The translations under genes and the position numbers were made by a program. From assembly GCA_916613615.1 (NCBI GenBank), contig OU744726.1:16867515-16931514 (forward strand): DNA of 64,000 nt. Reading direction: 5' to 3'. Of this stretch, positions 12,083-22,690 are shown in pieces. Origin of the DNA: Steromphala cineraria. Lineage: Eukaryota; Mollusca; Gastropoda; Trochida; Trochidae. Position 1 is the first letter of the stretch. Every line of letters begins with the position of its first letter. The notes under the pieces were generated by a model that saw only the letters and a program-made list of their open reading frames with translations, ran no database searches and was not told where the DNA came from.

Positions 12083-13190
12083 CGGAAGCATCCTAGTGCC
12101 ACAGTGAGAATTTTTTTTATCTCCTAATTAGGAGATACTTTCTCCTAATTAGGTGATACTATCTCCTAATTAGGAGATACTAACTCCTAATTAGGACTTA
12201 GTTATCACCTAATTAGGACTTAGTTATCACCTAATTAGGACTTAGTTATCACCTAATTAGGACTTAGATATCACCTAATTAGTATTTAGCTTTCACCTAA
12301 TTAGGACTTATTATCTACCTATTAGGTGATTGCTAGGTCTAACTTCTAATGACCGATAACGCCCATACTTTAAAAGTATATTATACATGATCTATGATAT
12401 AAAAGACTCACAAAAGCACTAAAGATCATAATCGGATGAAGTCCGTGGTCAATATTGTTTTCCTCAGATCAATAAAACATTCACCATTGCATAATTGTTT
12501 TATTATTCAGAGATACAAAAACGAAAAGAGAACAAAAACTACGGCTAACTACGGGAATTTGGTTCGATTCTGATCATGACGTCATTGTCCACTTGTCCCA
12601 AAGCATTGAACCTTATTGCTGTAGATCACGTAGTCTTTTTCGTATTTTCCTTTTTGTATCGAAGCGTAATAGAATAACTATGAACTGGTGAATTCGGTCC
12701 AGCCCTCTTTCTATGAACCCGAGGAAAACAATATTGACCTCTGACTTCGTCCTTGGTCAATATTGTTTCCTCAAATCCATTAACTTTGTCCTCGGTCAAT
12801 ATTGTTTTCCTAGGGTCCATAAAACAGGTATAGACCTCGTCACCAGTCAATATTTATAATGTCATTTATTTCATTCAACTTATCAAACTACATTGTAAAT
12901 ATTTGTAAAAGGATAAACATATATAGGTCTGCAGGTGGGCGTGTATATACGTAAAAAAGGTTAACTTTTGAATGACCTCCATGCTGAATAAAGTTTTGAT
13001 TGATTGAAGTCCTAATAAGGAGATACTTATGTCCTAATTAGGAGTTAGTGTCTCCTAATTAGGTGATAACTTAGTCCTAATTACGTAATAGATAAGTCCT
13101 AATTAGGAGTTACTTATGTCCTAATTAGGAGTTAGTATCTCCTAATTAGGAGATAAAAAAAATTCTCACTGTGGCACTAGGATGCTTCCG
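12083..13190. mobile_element. TA-flanked TIR element rich in CTAATTAG palindromes, copy 1
   Basis: The terminal inverted repeat begins CGGAAGCATCCTAGTGCCAC and continues for about 50 bp into TCTCCTAATTAGGAGATA; the exact inverse closes the element. Each side is bounded by TA (12081-12082 and 13191-13192), the Tc1/mariner-type target duplication. The subterminal regions are arrays of about 22 bp (ACCTAATTAGGACTTAGTTATC) in which TCCTAATTAGGA is a perfect palindrome. The centre holds a 74-codon minus-strand frame (12626-12850) of unknown meaning and an ATGCTGAATAAAG/TTGATTGATTGA tail like a LINE 3' end. No transposase. Confidence 0.88.
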
Positions 13191-13212
13191 TAGATAAGAA
13201 TGCTCAGAATTA
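13191..13212 (-). mobile_element. 22-bp LINE spacer between two inserted elements
   Basis: Residual LINE sequence including both flanking TA dinucleotides. It separates two same-orientation copies of the TA-flanked element and stays in frame with the reverse-transcriptase segment to its right. Confidence 0.6.
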
Positions 13213-14717
13213 CGGAAGCATCCTAGTGCCACAGTGAGAATTTTTTTTATCTCCTAATTAGGAGATATTTTCACCTAATTAGGAGATACTAACTCCTAAT
13301 TAGGAGATACTAACTCCTAATTAGGACTTAGTTATCACCTAATTAGGACTTAGTTATCCCCTAATTAGGACTTAGTTATCACCTACTTAGGACTTAGTTA
13401 TCACCTAAATAGGAGATACTATCTCCTAATTAGGAGATACTAACTCCTAATTAGGACTTAGTTATCACCTAATTAGGACTTAGTTATCACCTAATTAGGA
13501 CTTAGTTATCACCTAATTAGGACTTAGATATCACCTACCTAGGACTTAGTTATCACCTAATTAGGACTTAGTTATCACCTAATTAGGACTTAGATATCAC
13601 CTACTTAGGACTTAGTTATCACCTAATTAGGAGATACCTACTCCTAATTACGAGAAACTAAGTCCTAATTACGAGATACTAAGTCCTAATTAGGACTTAG
13701 CTATCACCCAATTAGTACTTAGCTTTCACCTAATTAGGACTTATTATCTACCTATTAGGTGATTGCTAGGTCTAACTTCTAATGACCGATAACGCCCATA
13801 CTTTAAAAGTATATTATACATGATCTATGCTATAAAAGACTCACAAAAGCACTAAAGATCATAATATATTTTGTCTTTCATATAATAATAAAAGTTTAGG
13901 AGAAAGTTTATAGACTCGTGGAAAACATTATTGACCGAGGACGAAGTCCGAGGTCAATATTGTTTTCCTCAGATCAATAAAACATTCACCATTGCATAAT
14001 TGTTTTATTATTCAGAGATACAAAAACGAAAAGACAACAAAAACTACGGCTAACTACGGGAATTTGGTTCGATTCTGATCATGACGTCATTGTCGACTTG
14101 TCCAAAAGCAATTGAACCTTATTGCTGTAGATCACCTAGTCTTTTTCGTATTTTCCTTTTTGTATCGAAGCGTAATAAAATAACTGTGAACTGGTGAATT
14201 CGGTCCAGCCCTCTTTGTATGAACCCGAGGAAAACAATATTGACCTCTGACTTCGTCCTTGGTCAATATTGTTTCCTCAAAACCATTAACTTTGTCCTCG
14301 GTCAATATTGTTTTCCTAGGGTCCATAAAACAGGTATAGACCTCATCACCAGTCAATATTTATAATGTCATTTATTTCATTCAACTTATCAAACTACATT
14401 GTAAATATATGTAAAAGGATAAAAATATATAGGTCTGCAGGTGGGCGTGTATATAAGTAAAAAAGGTTAACTTTTGAATGACCTCCATGCTGAATAAAGT
14501 TTTGATTGATTGAAGTCCTAATAAGGAGATACTTATGTCCTAATTAGGAGGTAGTATCTCCTAATTAGGTGATAACTAAGTCCTAATTACGTAATAGATA
14601 AGTCCTAATTAAGAGTTACTTATGTCCTAATTAGGAGTTAGTATCTCCTAATTAGGTGATAGTATCTCCTAATTAGGAGATAAAAAAATTTCTCACTGTG
14701 GCACTAGGATGCTTCCG
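13213..14717. mobile_element. TA-flanked TIR element rich in CTAATTAG palindromes, copy 2
   Basis: Same termini and orientation as the element at 12083-13190, flanked by TA at 13211-13212 and 14718-14719, but 1505 bp because of a longer left palindrome array (to about 13735) and an extra block near 13870-13950. That block holds a hairpin built from GAAAACA(A/T)TATTGACC and its inverse around GAGGACGAAGTCC. The two copies are nearly identical in the shared core, including the 74-codon frame at 14132-14356, so they are recent relatives or products of local duplication. Confidence 0.88.
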
Positions 14718-14719
14718 TA

Positions 14720-14970
14720 CTTATCCAATATTTTAAAACTTTAATCTGTGTTTTTATGAATAAACAATATCGGCCCGTTTCCCCAAGAATAGCCTTATTT
14801 GAAGCATATTTACCAACTCCTAGAAATCTTTTAAAGAAGCTTGTTTGTACTTTTTCTATAACTTCGTGATACTTTACGCCCCATATTTCTGAACCATATG
14901 TTAGAATAGGACTTATTTTGGAATCAAATATTTTACAAGCAGTATGGAGATCAATATGTCTATAATTATA
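14720..14970 (-). pseudogene. LINE reverse transcriptase, C-terminal segment
   Basis: The minus-strand frame reads HTACKIFDSKISPILTYGSEIWG and then a VIEKVQTSFFKRFLGVGKY stretch followed by LGETGRYCLF. This is the C-terminal extension typical of mollusc non-LTR reverse transcriptases: the ILTYG(S)E(I)WG motif, the FFKRFLGV helix and the GE.GRYPL-like motif. The catalytic palm motifs are not in this segment. It is cut on its left by the TA-flanked element ending at 14717 and on its right by the pearl-like element starting near 14971. Confidence 0.85.
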
Positions 14971-16130
14971 TCCCCCGAATTTTTTTTCGGGAGACATAAT
15001 GTTTTCACCTCCGTCCGTGATTCCGTGATTCCGTCATTCCGAAATGCTTTCTTTTCCGGGCCATATCTCAAAAACCGTTCAATATTTGTTCACGAAACTT
15101 GGTATGTGCTTAGACCTAGTGATGGAGTGGTGCCTTTTGCTATTTTGGTTTTTCTGAATTTTTTATTTTTTCTGGTTTCCATGGAAACAATTTGAACTTA
15201 GTGCATATTGGGGGATGCTTTCGTTTCCGGACCATATCTCCAAAACCGTTCAATATTTTTTCACGAAACTTGGTATGTGGTTAGATCTAGTACTGGAGTG
15301 GTGCCTTTTGCTATTTTGGTTATTCTGAATTTTTTATTTTTTCTGGTTTCCATGGAAACAATTTGAACTTAGTGCATATTGGGGGATGCTTTCGTTTCCG
15401 GACCATATCTTCAAAACTGTTCAATATATTTTAATGAAACTTGGTATGTGGTTAGTTCTAGTACTGGAGTGTTGCCTTTTGCTATTTTGGTTATTCTGAA
15501 TTTTTATTTTTTCTGGTTTCCATGGAAACATTTTGAACTTAGTGCATATTGGGGGATGCTTTCGTTTCCGGACCATATCTTCAAAACTGTTCAATATTGT
15601 TTAACGAAACTTGGTATGTGGTTAGTTCTAGTACTGGAGTGGTGCCTTTTGCTATTTTGGTTATTCTGAATTTTTATTTTTTCTGGTTTCCATGGAAACA
15701 TTTTGAACTTAGTGCATATTGGGGGATGCTTTCGTTTCCGGACCATATCTTTTAAACTGTTCAATATTGTTTAACGAAACTTGGTATGTGGTTAGTTCTA
15801 GTACTGGAGTGGTGCCTTTTGCTATTTTGGTTATTCTGAATTTTTATTTTTTCTGGTTTCCATGGAAACATTTTGAACTTAGTGCATATTGGGGGATGCT
15901 TTCGTTTCCGGACCATATCTTCAAAACTGTTCAATATTGTTTAACGAAACTTGATATGTGGTTAGTTCTAGTACTGGAGTGGTGCCTTTTGCTATTTTGG
16001 TTATTCTGAATTTTTATTTTTCTGGTTTCCATGGAAACAATATGAAATTTGTACATAATGGGGGTAGGGTCACTTTCGGATAAAATGTTAGCGGGGGACA
16101 TCACAGTGCATCACATGCACAGATTTCTAG
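14971..16130 (+). mobile_element. Pearl/Helentron-like non-autonomous element A with 170-bp core repeats
   Basis: The left end is ATCCCCCGAA, followed by a CCGTCCGTGATTCCGT microsatellite-like stretch. Then come six tandem core units of 170-171 bp starting about 15042, 15211, 15382, 15552, 15722 and 15892; each contains GTTTCCGGACCATATCT and CTGGTTTCCATGGAAACA. The right end holds CGGGGGACAT (inverse of the left end), a perfect short hairpin GTGCAT-CAC-ATGCAC and a final CTAG before a T run. This architecture matches what is described for mollusc pearl elements and Helentron-associated elements (HINEs). It is inserted in the LINE, whose reading continues on the other side. No transposase. Confidence 0.75.
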
Positions 16131-16338
16131 TTTTTCAGCAACATTAACACTGGTTCCGTTGCTTTATGTGCTTGCATAGCTAAGGTTTCACAGGCCTTTG
16201 TCCATATTAATCTGGATGAAAATACAATACCAAGGTATTTATAATAGGCTAAGTAACAGTTTCAAGATGTTTATCATTATAAATCCATTTTTCATGTTTA
16301 GATAGGATTCCTCCATTTCTGAATACAATTAAAAACTA
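16131..16338 (-). pseudogene. LINE reverse transcriptase, segment upstream of the pearl-like insertion
   Basis: The minus-strand translation gives FRNGGILSKHEKWIYNDKHL and, after a frameshift with an in-frame TAG near 16247, YKYLGIVFSSRLIWTKACET. This is the connection region between the reverse-transcriptase palm and the C-terminal segment at 14720-14970 (SYKYLGV-FSS is a common landmark in non-LTR elements). The frame is broken, so the copy is dead. Upstream parts of the LINE are not recognisable beyond about 16340. Confidence 0.8.
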
Positions 16339-16515
16339 TTAATGGTTAATAATGTTTTTTCAAAAAAAATTAAATTTATGTTTCGAACTTGTTTCAAAAT
16401 TTATTTTGATATAACACAAATGTTCGTGAAAAAGGAAGACATATTCTCTGTGAAAATAAATAAATATGACTATTTTTCACAGTTTGACAACATTCTGAAT
16501 ATGGTATAGTAGGGG

Positions 16516-17837
16516 GTTTAGTACCACTGTGGCCCATCCCATAGTGGGCCACGTGTTTTCACACCCTCTTAACGAGCTGTCCCAGAGTGGGCCGCGGACA
16601 TTTAAGCTGTACCATAGTGGCCCACATAAGTTTGATTGCCTTAATTAGCAGGTGTGAATACCTTGTTAAGAGGTGTCAAGTGATTAACCATTGATAAGAC
16701 TACTTATTGAGATAACAAAAAGTAAGAAAATTTGGCAGTATCATTTATTTACATGGCATCTTTCGTTCAGTCTCAGATTATATACACAGTTATATACAGA
16801 GGTTGGGAAGTGTCCAGTGAAGTGTGTCTCTGAAGTAGGCGTTGAAGTTGCTGCACTGAGGAAGGTCTGGTGTGAAGGATTCGACAAGCTCATAACCAAC
16901 TGAGACCTGAGACACTGGCAGAAAGGCGAGTCCAATGAACATCTTGAACCATCGACAGATATCTGATGAGTTGTCTCGGTAGACACTTGAAAGTCCAAGT
17001 TCTTGTAACTTCCTCCACAGAGCTTGTCCAAAGTGGAATAGGCATCCTCTAAGAGAAGTGTAAGGCAGGACAGATCTCACTGTGTTGTGAACAGCCAGTT
17101 CGAAGTCAACGATGAGTGTGGTAGGGTTGAATGTTAGACCTAGAGACTGTGCTTTAGAGATCTGCTGACTTGGATGTCTGTGGCACTTTCTTGGCACGCT
17201 CTCTGTACAGACTGGATTTGATGCTCTCATAGAGTTGTAGATTGCTGGCAACGGCTTGAGGTGTGGCATCTGTAGCTGAAAGTAGCTGGCTGTGATCTTT
17301 TCCTTTCCTCAAAAGCTGCCCATCTTCGTCAGTTGTAGCTGTAGCTTGACATCCCGTGTGCCTACAGCGCCAGCTAATGGTCTTGTTCTTGTTGACCCTC
17401 TTCTTGTTGTACTTGAATCCCCCCAGCAAAAGGTCGAATCCATTCTGTCTACTTGGCACTATCTCTCCCTTCGACTCCATAGCTGAACTGACTAAATTTT
17501 TCAAACATTCTAATATATATATTTTTTTCTTACCTTCTCAGCTAACACAAACATTAAACAACACAAATGTACTATTGTACAAATGTACTATTTCCTTCTC
17601 ATTCTCAATGTCTAACAGTTAGGGAACAGTTAACTTCCTACTACTCATCATTAACACCTCCTCTGATCTATTGCTCACCTGGTTAATCACACTAACACCT
17701 TCATTAGTATGTTTTCACAACTAACAACCTCTCCCAGAGTGGGCCGGCCTATCACACCTCGTTAACGAGCTCTCCCATAGTGGCCCGCCGGTCTGCTCAT
17801 TACGTAATCTCCTCGTGGCCCACTATGGGATAACACC
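16516..17837 (-). mobile_element. Internally deleted Mutator-like (MULE) transposon with target duplication
   Basis: The ends carry inverted copies of ATCCCATAGTGGGCCACG (left near 16536-16553; right near 17811-17833, inverted), with further CCCA(T/G)AGTGGGCC modules and AACGAGCT(C/G)TCCCA blocks just inside. The element is bracketed by a direct repeat ATAGTAGGGG at 16506-16515 and 17838-17847; 9-10 bp is the size expected for a MULE target duplication. It encodes the FLYWCH/MULE remnants at 16790-17504. Confidence 0.82.
16790..17504 (-). pseudogene. FLYWCH zinc finger-MULE transposase remnant
   Basis: The 5' part (17504-17154, 116 codons) starts at an ATG and encodes a FLYWCH-type finger: RQNGFDLLLGGFKYNKKR, then WRC-x4-C, then a GKDHSQ end in which the usual second His of the H-x-H pair is Gln. 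The 3' part reads in another frame (17269-16790): LTFNPTTLIVDFELAVHNTV then LRGCLFHFGQALWRKLQ, the second half of a MULE catalytic domain including its internal Asp and the GC-x-FH motif. The first catalytic Asp region between KSADL and the TTLIVDFE block is missing, and the protein stops shortly after YFRDT, so the C-terminal catalytic Glu region is missing too. This is not an active transposase. The family is common in invertebrate genomes as FLYWCH-MULE proteins. Confidence 0.82.
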
Positions 17838-17847
17838 ATAGTAGGGG

Positions 17848-18700
17848 TCTTGTTAGTGTAAATTCTATTTAATTAAACAAAGATATTTGAACCAGACACC
17901 GATTCTTTTTATTCAAACTACTGCTAATACGTGTTATTGTTAACGTGTCACATGTCTCTTAGATATTAATTTCAAGAAATTGTGCTGTGTACTTTCTTTG
18001 CTTTGCGGTTAAGACATAGTTGTGTCAAAGAAGACTGTAAATGTGTATGACTCAAGTTAGGGTTCGCACTTAAAAATGACTTTTTATTGGAAGTTTAACT
18101 TAGTTAATTGTTCAATTAAAAGAATTCCAAGAATGAAATATAACAATTAATCCTGATTGGCTTTAAAATATATCTAATATGATCTTTGACAGAATTTACA
18201 AATGTAGCGATGTAACCTTTCAGAACATTTATTAAAAGGAATAACCTGTGTTTATATAAATGCTTGATACGTATTCTGTCAAATCAATAATTACGTTTTG
18301 ATGTTTTCGTTTCAGGTAAAAAAAACTTTACTGTGTATGTAAAATTAAAATCCATCTCTATTATTTACTTTATATCATATTGAGTAAAGTATCAGATTCT
18401 CAATGTATTTTTTCACACATTTATCACGAAGGTAACACATTTTACGCGAACGAAGTAATGAGCAGCATATATACAGTAAAGAATTATCATTATCCAATAC
18501 TGGACATCAGTCGCTCATTTCACGCTTAATTAGTTTCTAATGACATCAAAGATAAGGAGAGTGACATGCGCGTTTTAGAACTACAGCCGATTCTGTCTAA
18601 ATTTGACAATCCAATTTGAAACCTGTCAGACAATACGACAACAATCTGACAACAAGAGGATTCGAGAAGTATATCTCATCTTCCTACACACTGGTAAAGG
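17848..18700. other. Upstream region of secreted repeat-protein gene
   Basis: No gene or repeat recognised. AT-rich sequence leading to the TATA box at 18701. Confidence 0.6.
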
Positions 18701-18708
18701 TATAAATA
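18701..18708 (+). promoter_or_regulatory. TATA box of the MNPGN-repeat gene
   Basis: TATAAATA preceded by GGTAAAGG. The expected transcription start, about 25-30 bp downstream, falls near 18731. The first exon then ends at 18747 with the perfect donor GTAAGTG. Tight spacing of TATA box, short 5' exon and consensus donor supports a real core promoter. Confidence 0.75.
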
Positions 18709-18730
18709 CTGCCATCAAGGACTCTATTGG

Positions 18731-20375
18731 TGTACAGTAACCAACAGGTAAGTGTCTACAAATACATTCCTCTACTCATCGTTTCCTTAATGTAAAGTTT
18801 TCATTTGAAATCAAGTTAATTCACAACGAAAGGATATTTTTAGTTTTACTAATTAGACGTTACATTGTATGTGATATTCAGCTTCTACTTGGTAACACAT
18901 TTTGCTGAGAATCTGTAACCCTTTGGAGCCGACCATACATATATGGTAACATGACATGTCTCTTGGGCATGAAGCCTATTAATCTGAGGGATTGTTACCC
19001 CCTTGTTAGTGTCTTTTGGTCAAACCAACCAAATGTGTAAGGATCAGTAGCATGTTTTTAAACAAAAGGGATCTCGCGAAAACGAAAATAAATTTACATC
19101 ATTTTTTGTTCATGAAAATGGCAGTTCTTTAACGAAGGCATCCTGTTTGGTTTAGCAACGTGAGTCTGTTTCCCCACCTCAAATTATCAAAGTTAGCACT
19201 AAAATGTACAAGAACAGTTTTGCTAGATACCTGATAGAGTCTTCTACTATTACGGATGACTGTTTCAGAAATGAGATGTTAGACCACCTGAAGAAAATAC
19301 ATTCGGCATAAGCTTTATTTTTGGAGGGACATTTGAAATCCTATAATCTCAGAAAAAAATGGCCATTGCCCCTACGTTGCACATGTCAATGACAGAATTT
19401 AAGTGAAGATTGATTAGTTACGTGACACCTTATAACCGGTTTGATTATGTTTTGCTATAAGAATATGATGACGATACATTTTCTTTCTCAGAAATAAAAC
19501 ATCATGTTTTCCACAACGCTGATAGTAATTGCGCTGGCTACTACTACATTGGCTATGTACCCTATGAACCCAGGCAATATGTACCCGGGCGCTATGAACC
19601 CAGGCAATATGTATCCCGGAGCTATGAACCCAGGCAATATGTACCCCGGAGCTATGAACCCAGGCAATATGTACCCAGGCAACATGTACCCCGGAGCTAT
19701 GAACCCAGGCAATATGTACCCGGGCGCTATGAACCCAGGCAATATGTACCCCGGAGGCATGAATGGAGGGGTAAGTGTATAAGCCTTATTCGTTGTTTGA
19801 CATTTTGTAAATTTTTAAATTATGATTGGCGAGATTTCTCGAAACCTCTGTCGGCATCAATGACGTTATGGAAAGTTTAGATAGCTTAAATTAAAAACTG
19901 CACCCATTATTTGTGTACATGAATTATTATTAAAAGATAAAATATTTGACAAATTAAAGAAAAGCATGGATTTTCCGCAATATAACTAACGACTCCACAC
20001 AGAGTGACATTAACCAGTGAATGGTGATGGGGGATAATTCTTGTATCAAGGAGTAGTTACACTGTTCATTTACATGTATCAGTGCGCGCTTTGGAACACA
20101 ATTTCAACTATTTTATAGTTTATTCTTGCATATTTCAACATGAAAGGTGTAAAACTGATAATGTCCCAAGTGTGATTAAAATGTTATAATTATTCCTACA
20201 CAGTGTACACCTAGAGGAATGAGATGTGGATCCGGCATGGGCTCCTGTTGCCTTGGAAACGAGTGCAAGGGCTACGGTATGGCCAAGAGCTGTCAGCCCT
20301 TCAAGATCGGACGCTAACCTAACTCACACCAACAGTAGCAGCCTTTGTATGAAATCTGTGTAGTGAAATAAACTT
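18731..20375 (+). CDS. Secreted MNPGN/MYPGA pentapeptide-repeat protein with six-Cys knottin-like C-terminus (complete)
   Basis: Three exons: a non-coding one (about 18731-18747), 19492-19770 and 20204 onward. The CDS is 19504-19770 plus 20204-20317 (phase 0 junction; TAA 20315-20317), giving 126 residues. Residues 1-17 (MFSTTLIVIALATTTLA) are a signal peptide. Residues 21-85 are alternating pentapeptides MNPGN and MYPGA, one MYPGA partner duplicated, rich in Met, Gly, Pro, Asn and Tyr with no charge. The last exon encodes a separate 37-residue module with cysteines 90, 97, 104, 105, 110 and 119 (C-x6-C-x6-CC-x4-C-x8-C), the C-C-CC-C-C order of inhibitor-cystine-knot peptides, ending in Gly-Arg. 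The function is unknown. The repeat half looks like a structural or matrix peptide, the tail like a knottin fold; both statements are from composition and spacing only. The 30-bp coding minisatellite makes the repeat number likely to vary. Confidence 0.87.
19562..19758 (+). repeat. 30-bp coding minisatellite
   Basis: Tandem units of about 30 bp (ATGAACCCAGGCAATATGTA then CCC(C/G)G(G/C)(A/C)GCT) encode MNPGNMYPGA; six full units and one extra 15-bp half unit. Synonymous differences between units (CCCGGA, CCCGGC) show some age. Frame is kept because both 15 and 30 are multiples of three. Confidence 0.93.
20367..20372 (+). terminator. Poly(A) signal of the MNPGN-repeat gene
   Basis: AATAAA 50 bp after the stop, followed by GTGTTTGTTTCTTGT, a GU-rich downstream element. 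Confidence 0.85.
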
Positions 20376-22394
20376 TGATTACAAGTGTTTGTTTCTTGTC
20401 GTGGCATCATGTAAACACAAACTAAGTAACACACCTGTTGAGATCATGCTTGTTTATACCATCCGAGGTCCAGGTATTTTTCGTGCAATACTGACCAAAG
20501 ATCAACGATGAACAAATGAAAATGACCTAAGATAGACAAAAGGCGCTTGAACTGACATAAATCTTGTAACATTAATATCTTATTAGATCTTCAAGACACA
20601 CTAAAATGTTTCAAAATTAAATTTCACCGACGTGTAGATCTGTTGTTGCCATGGTTTTATTATATAAAAAAATTCTTAATCTGACATAGGTCTGTTTCTC
20701 ATTCATTTATTCTCAATTATTTACTTTGATAGGTTCACTATTAATAGTACCATGGCACACAAGGTTACTTTCAGCTTAAATAATTAGACTGTATGATTTT
20801 AGCCATGTTGTCAATCCTATAACCAATGACGTAACAATTGGCTTGCAGCTGGTTTTCATGCTAAGAGCGGTTATAATGGCCCCTAATGTTACCGAGACCC
20901 CGATAGTTGATGAATGGTTATAGGAAGGAAAGTAACAATACAATGATCCAACCCTCTGTTGTAACATGAGCAATTCTCGGTTATCAGGCGCATTCGCCTA
21001 GTGGTAAAAATTGAACTGCAATCTATATCAAGTGTTTCAGCATATCTGAATGGAAAGATTGCTTGTAGTCACAGAGGCAAATTCCATGATTCAGACCGCA
21101 AATTACGCTCCATGTTACACAATGTGGATAGATTATAGATTTTAGTTTGCCTTGAAAAGGATGAATATTTCTGAAACGGTGTCACAACATAATCAACTTT
21201 GATTGCACCCAGTCAAATTTATAATTTTCTAGTGTGAGAAAAGTTCGTATCAAGACAGAGGTTATATCAGGATTTTATTTAAAGAGCTACATGTATCCCC
21301 TTATGGGAGAGAAGGATCTGCCTGTCTATCACAACTTTTGGTTTCCTAACTAGGGATTCCAAACTTGAGATGAAATATAAAGTAATTATTGTGTTTTTGA
21401 ATAAAAATAATAATTATAAATGGTGTTAATAAAAGGCGACTTATAAATGGACTGATGTTGACTGAGTTTGTATAAATAAGTGATATCGATACAAATGAGA
21501 TTTAGTGAATAGAGGGTGTACAAATGTAAGAAGCATTTACAATGATAACTGAAATCATTTTGATGAGAGAGGTACTTTTCAATTCTACTCCGTCTAGAAC
21601 TAATGATCGTGAGATAATTCTATACTTCATTAGAACGATTTTGATAGAATATATATATTATGGTTAAGCAAGAGATAAAAAGACACAAAATGGTGAGATT
21701 AATCCTATTGAACTGTCTACATATCATACAGCAACAATTCTTACAAGATCTGTCATTAATCCTACAAAAATATTGTGTGCTTTGGAACTTTCTTAACAAC
21801 CTTGAAAAGAAATCAGAACGAACGGCTATCCTCTCAGTTGTCCGGGTTTTAAATACAGTTACTGTATTTTACAAACTTTCGAATGTTTCGACATATTTGT
21901 TTTACTTTTAACATAAATATAGCAAGGATAAAAGGGGGTCACCTAAAAGGTTGAGCTATTGTTTAAACAGAAAGCCCCCTCCCCATCCCGACAAAATCCA
22001 TAAGTGAATTCACGTAAAATACAAATAAAAAGATCTGTTGGTATACTTCAAAACATGACGATATTTACATTGAGCCAAAGCAAACACTTAAAACTTATGG
22101 GTTGACGTATTTGTGAAACTAATGTTATAGTAATGATTAACGATTTCCCCAATCATAGAGATGCAATAACATTCTTATATGAAAAGTATGATGGCATCGG
22201 ATGGCACTCAGTAATAAATGAATGGAATTCACTCAAATAAAAAGACGAGAAACTTATACTAAAATCAAATGCACCAATTTCACCAGTAGTTTTTACATAC
22301 ATTATCAATAAAAAAAGCTCTTAGAATGTTTTGTGAAGTTAAATTCATTTATTTCTACACATGTTCACTGTTTCTTTAAACAATAACTATATTA
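20376..22394. other. Intergenic, nothing recognised
   Basis: AT-rich. The 83-codon frame at 21660-21911 has no recognisable features. Confidence 0.6.
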
Positions 22395-22690
22395 TTAAAG
22401 GGGTAGTAACACGATGTTATAGGGTAATATAAGGTGATGTCAAGAACATGAAAATTAATGGTTGCAATTGAAAGACGATGTATTTAATTTTAATGAAACA
22501 GTAATGAATCAAATATATTATGTAAAGTTCAGCCTTGCGATTCCTTTTTCTTAGACAAAATGAATTAAAGGTGTTCATACAAAAATGTCCGCTAATGGAC
22601 TTTATGCGAATTTTTATAATTTGGTATCTGACCATAAATGATTGGTTTCAACTATCAAAATAATTAAAAAACGTGCAACTGCCCCTTTAA
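22395..22690 (+). mobile_element. TTAA-flanked MITE, copy 2
   Basis: Ends TTAAAGGGG(T)AGTAACACG and ...CGTGCAACTGCCCC-TTTAA, 296 bp. It contains the family landmarks AAGGTGATGTCA and GAATTAAAGGTGTTCATAC, with an internal deletion near the right end. Confidence 0.82.

Noticed and set aside
15379..16009. Overlapping repeated open frames with WYVVSSSTGV/FAILVILNFYFF sequence
   Set aside because: They are translations of the 170-bp core repeat; 170 is not a multiple of three, so the frame rotates between units and no single protein is maintained.
19488..19760. Antisense frame of PGYILPGFIA repeats
   Set aside because: Mirror of the coding minisatellite; the sense strand has the signal peptide, splice sites, TATA box and poly(A) signal.
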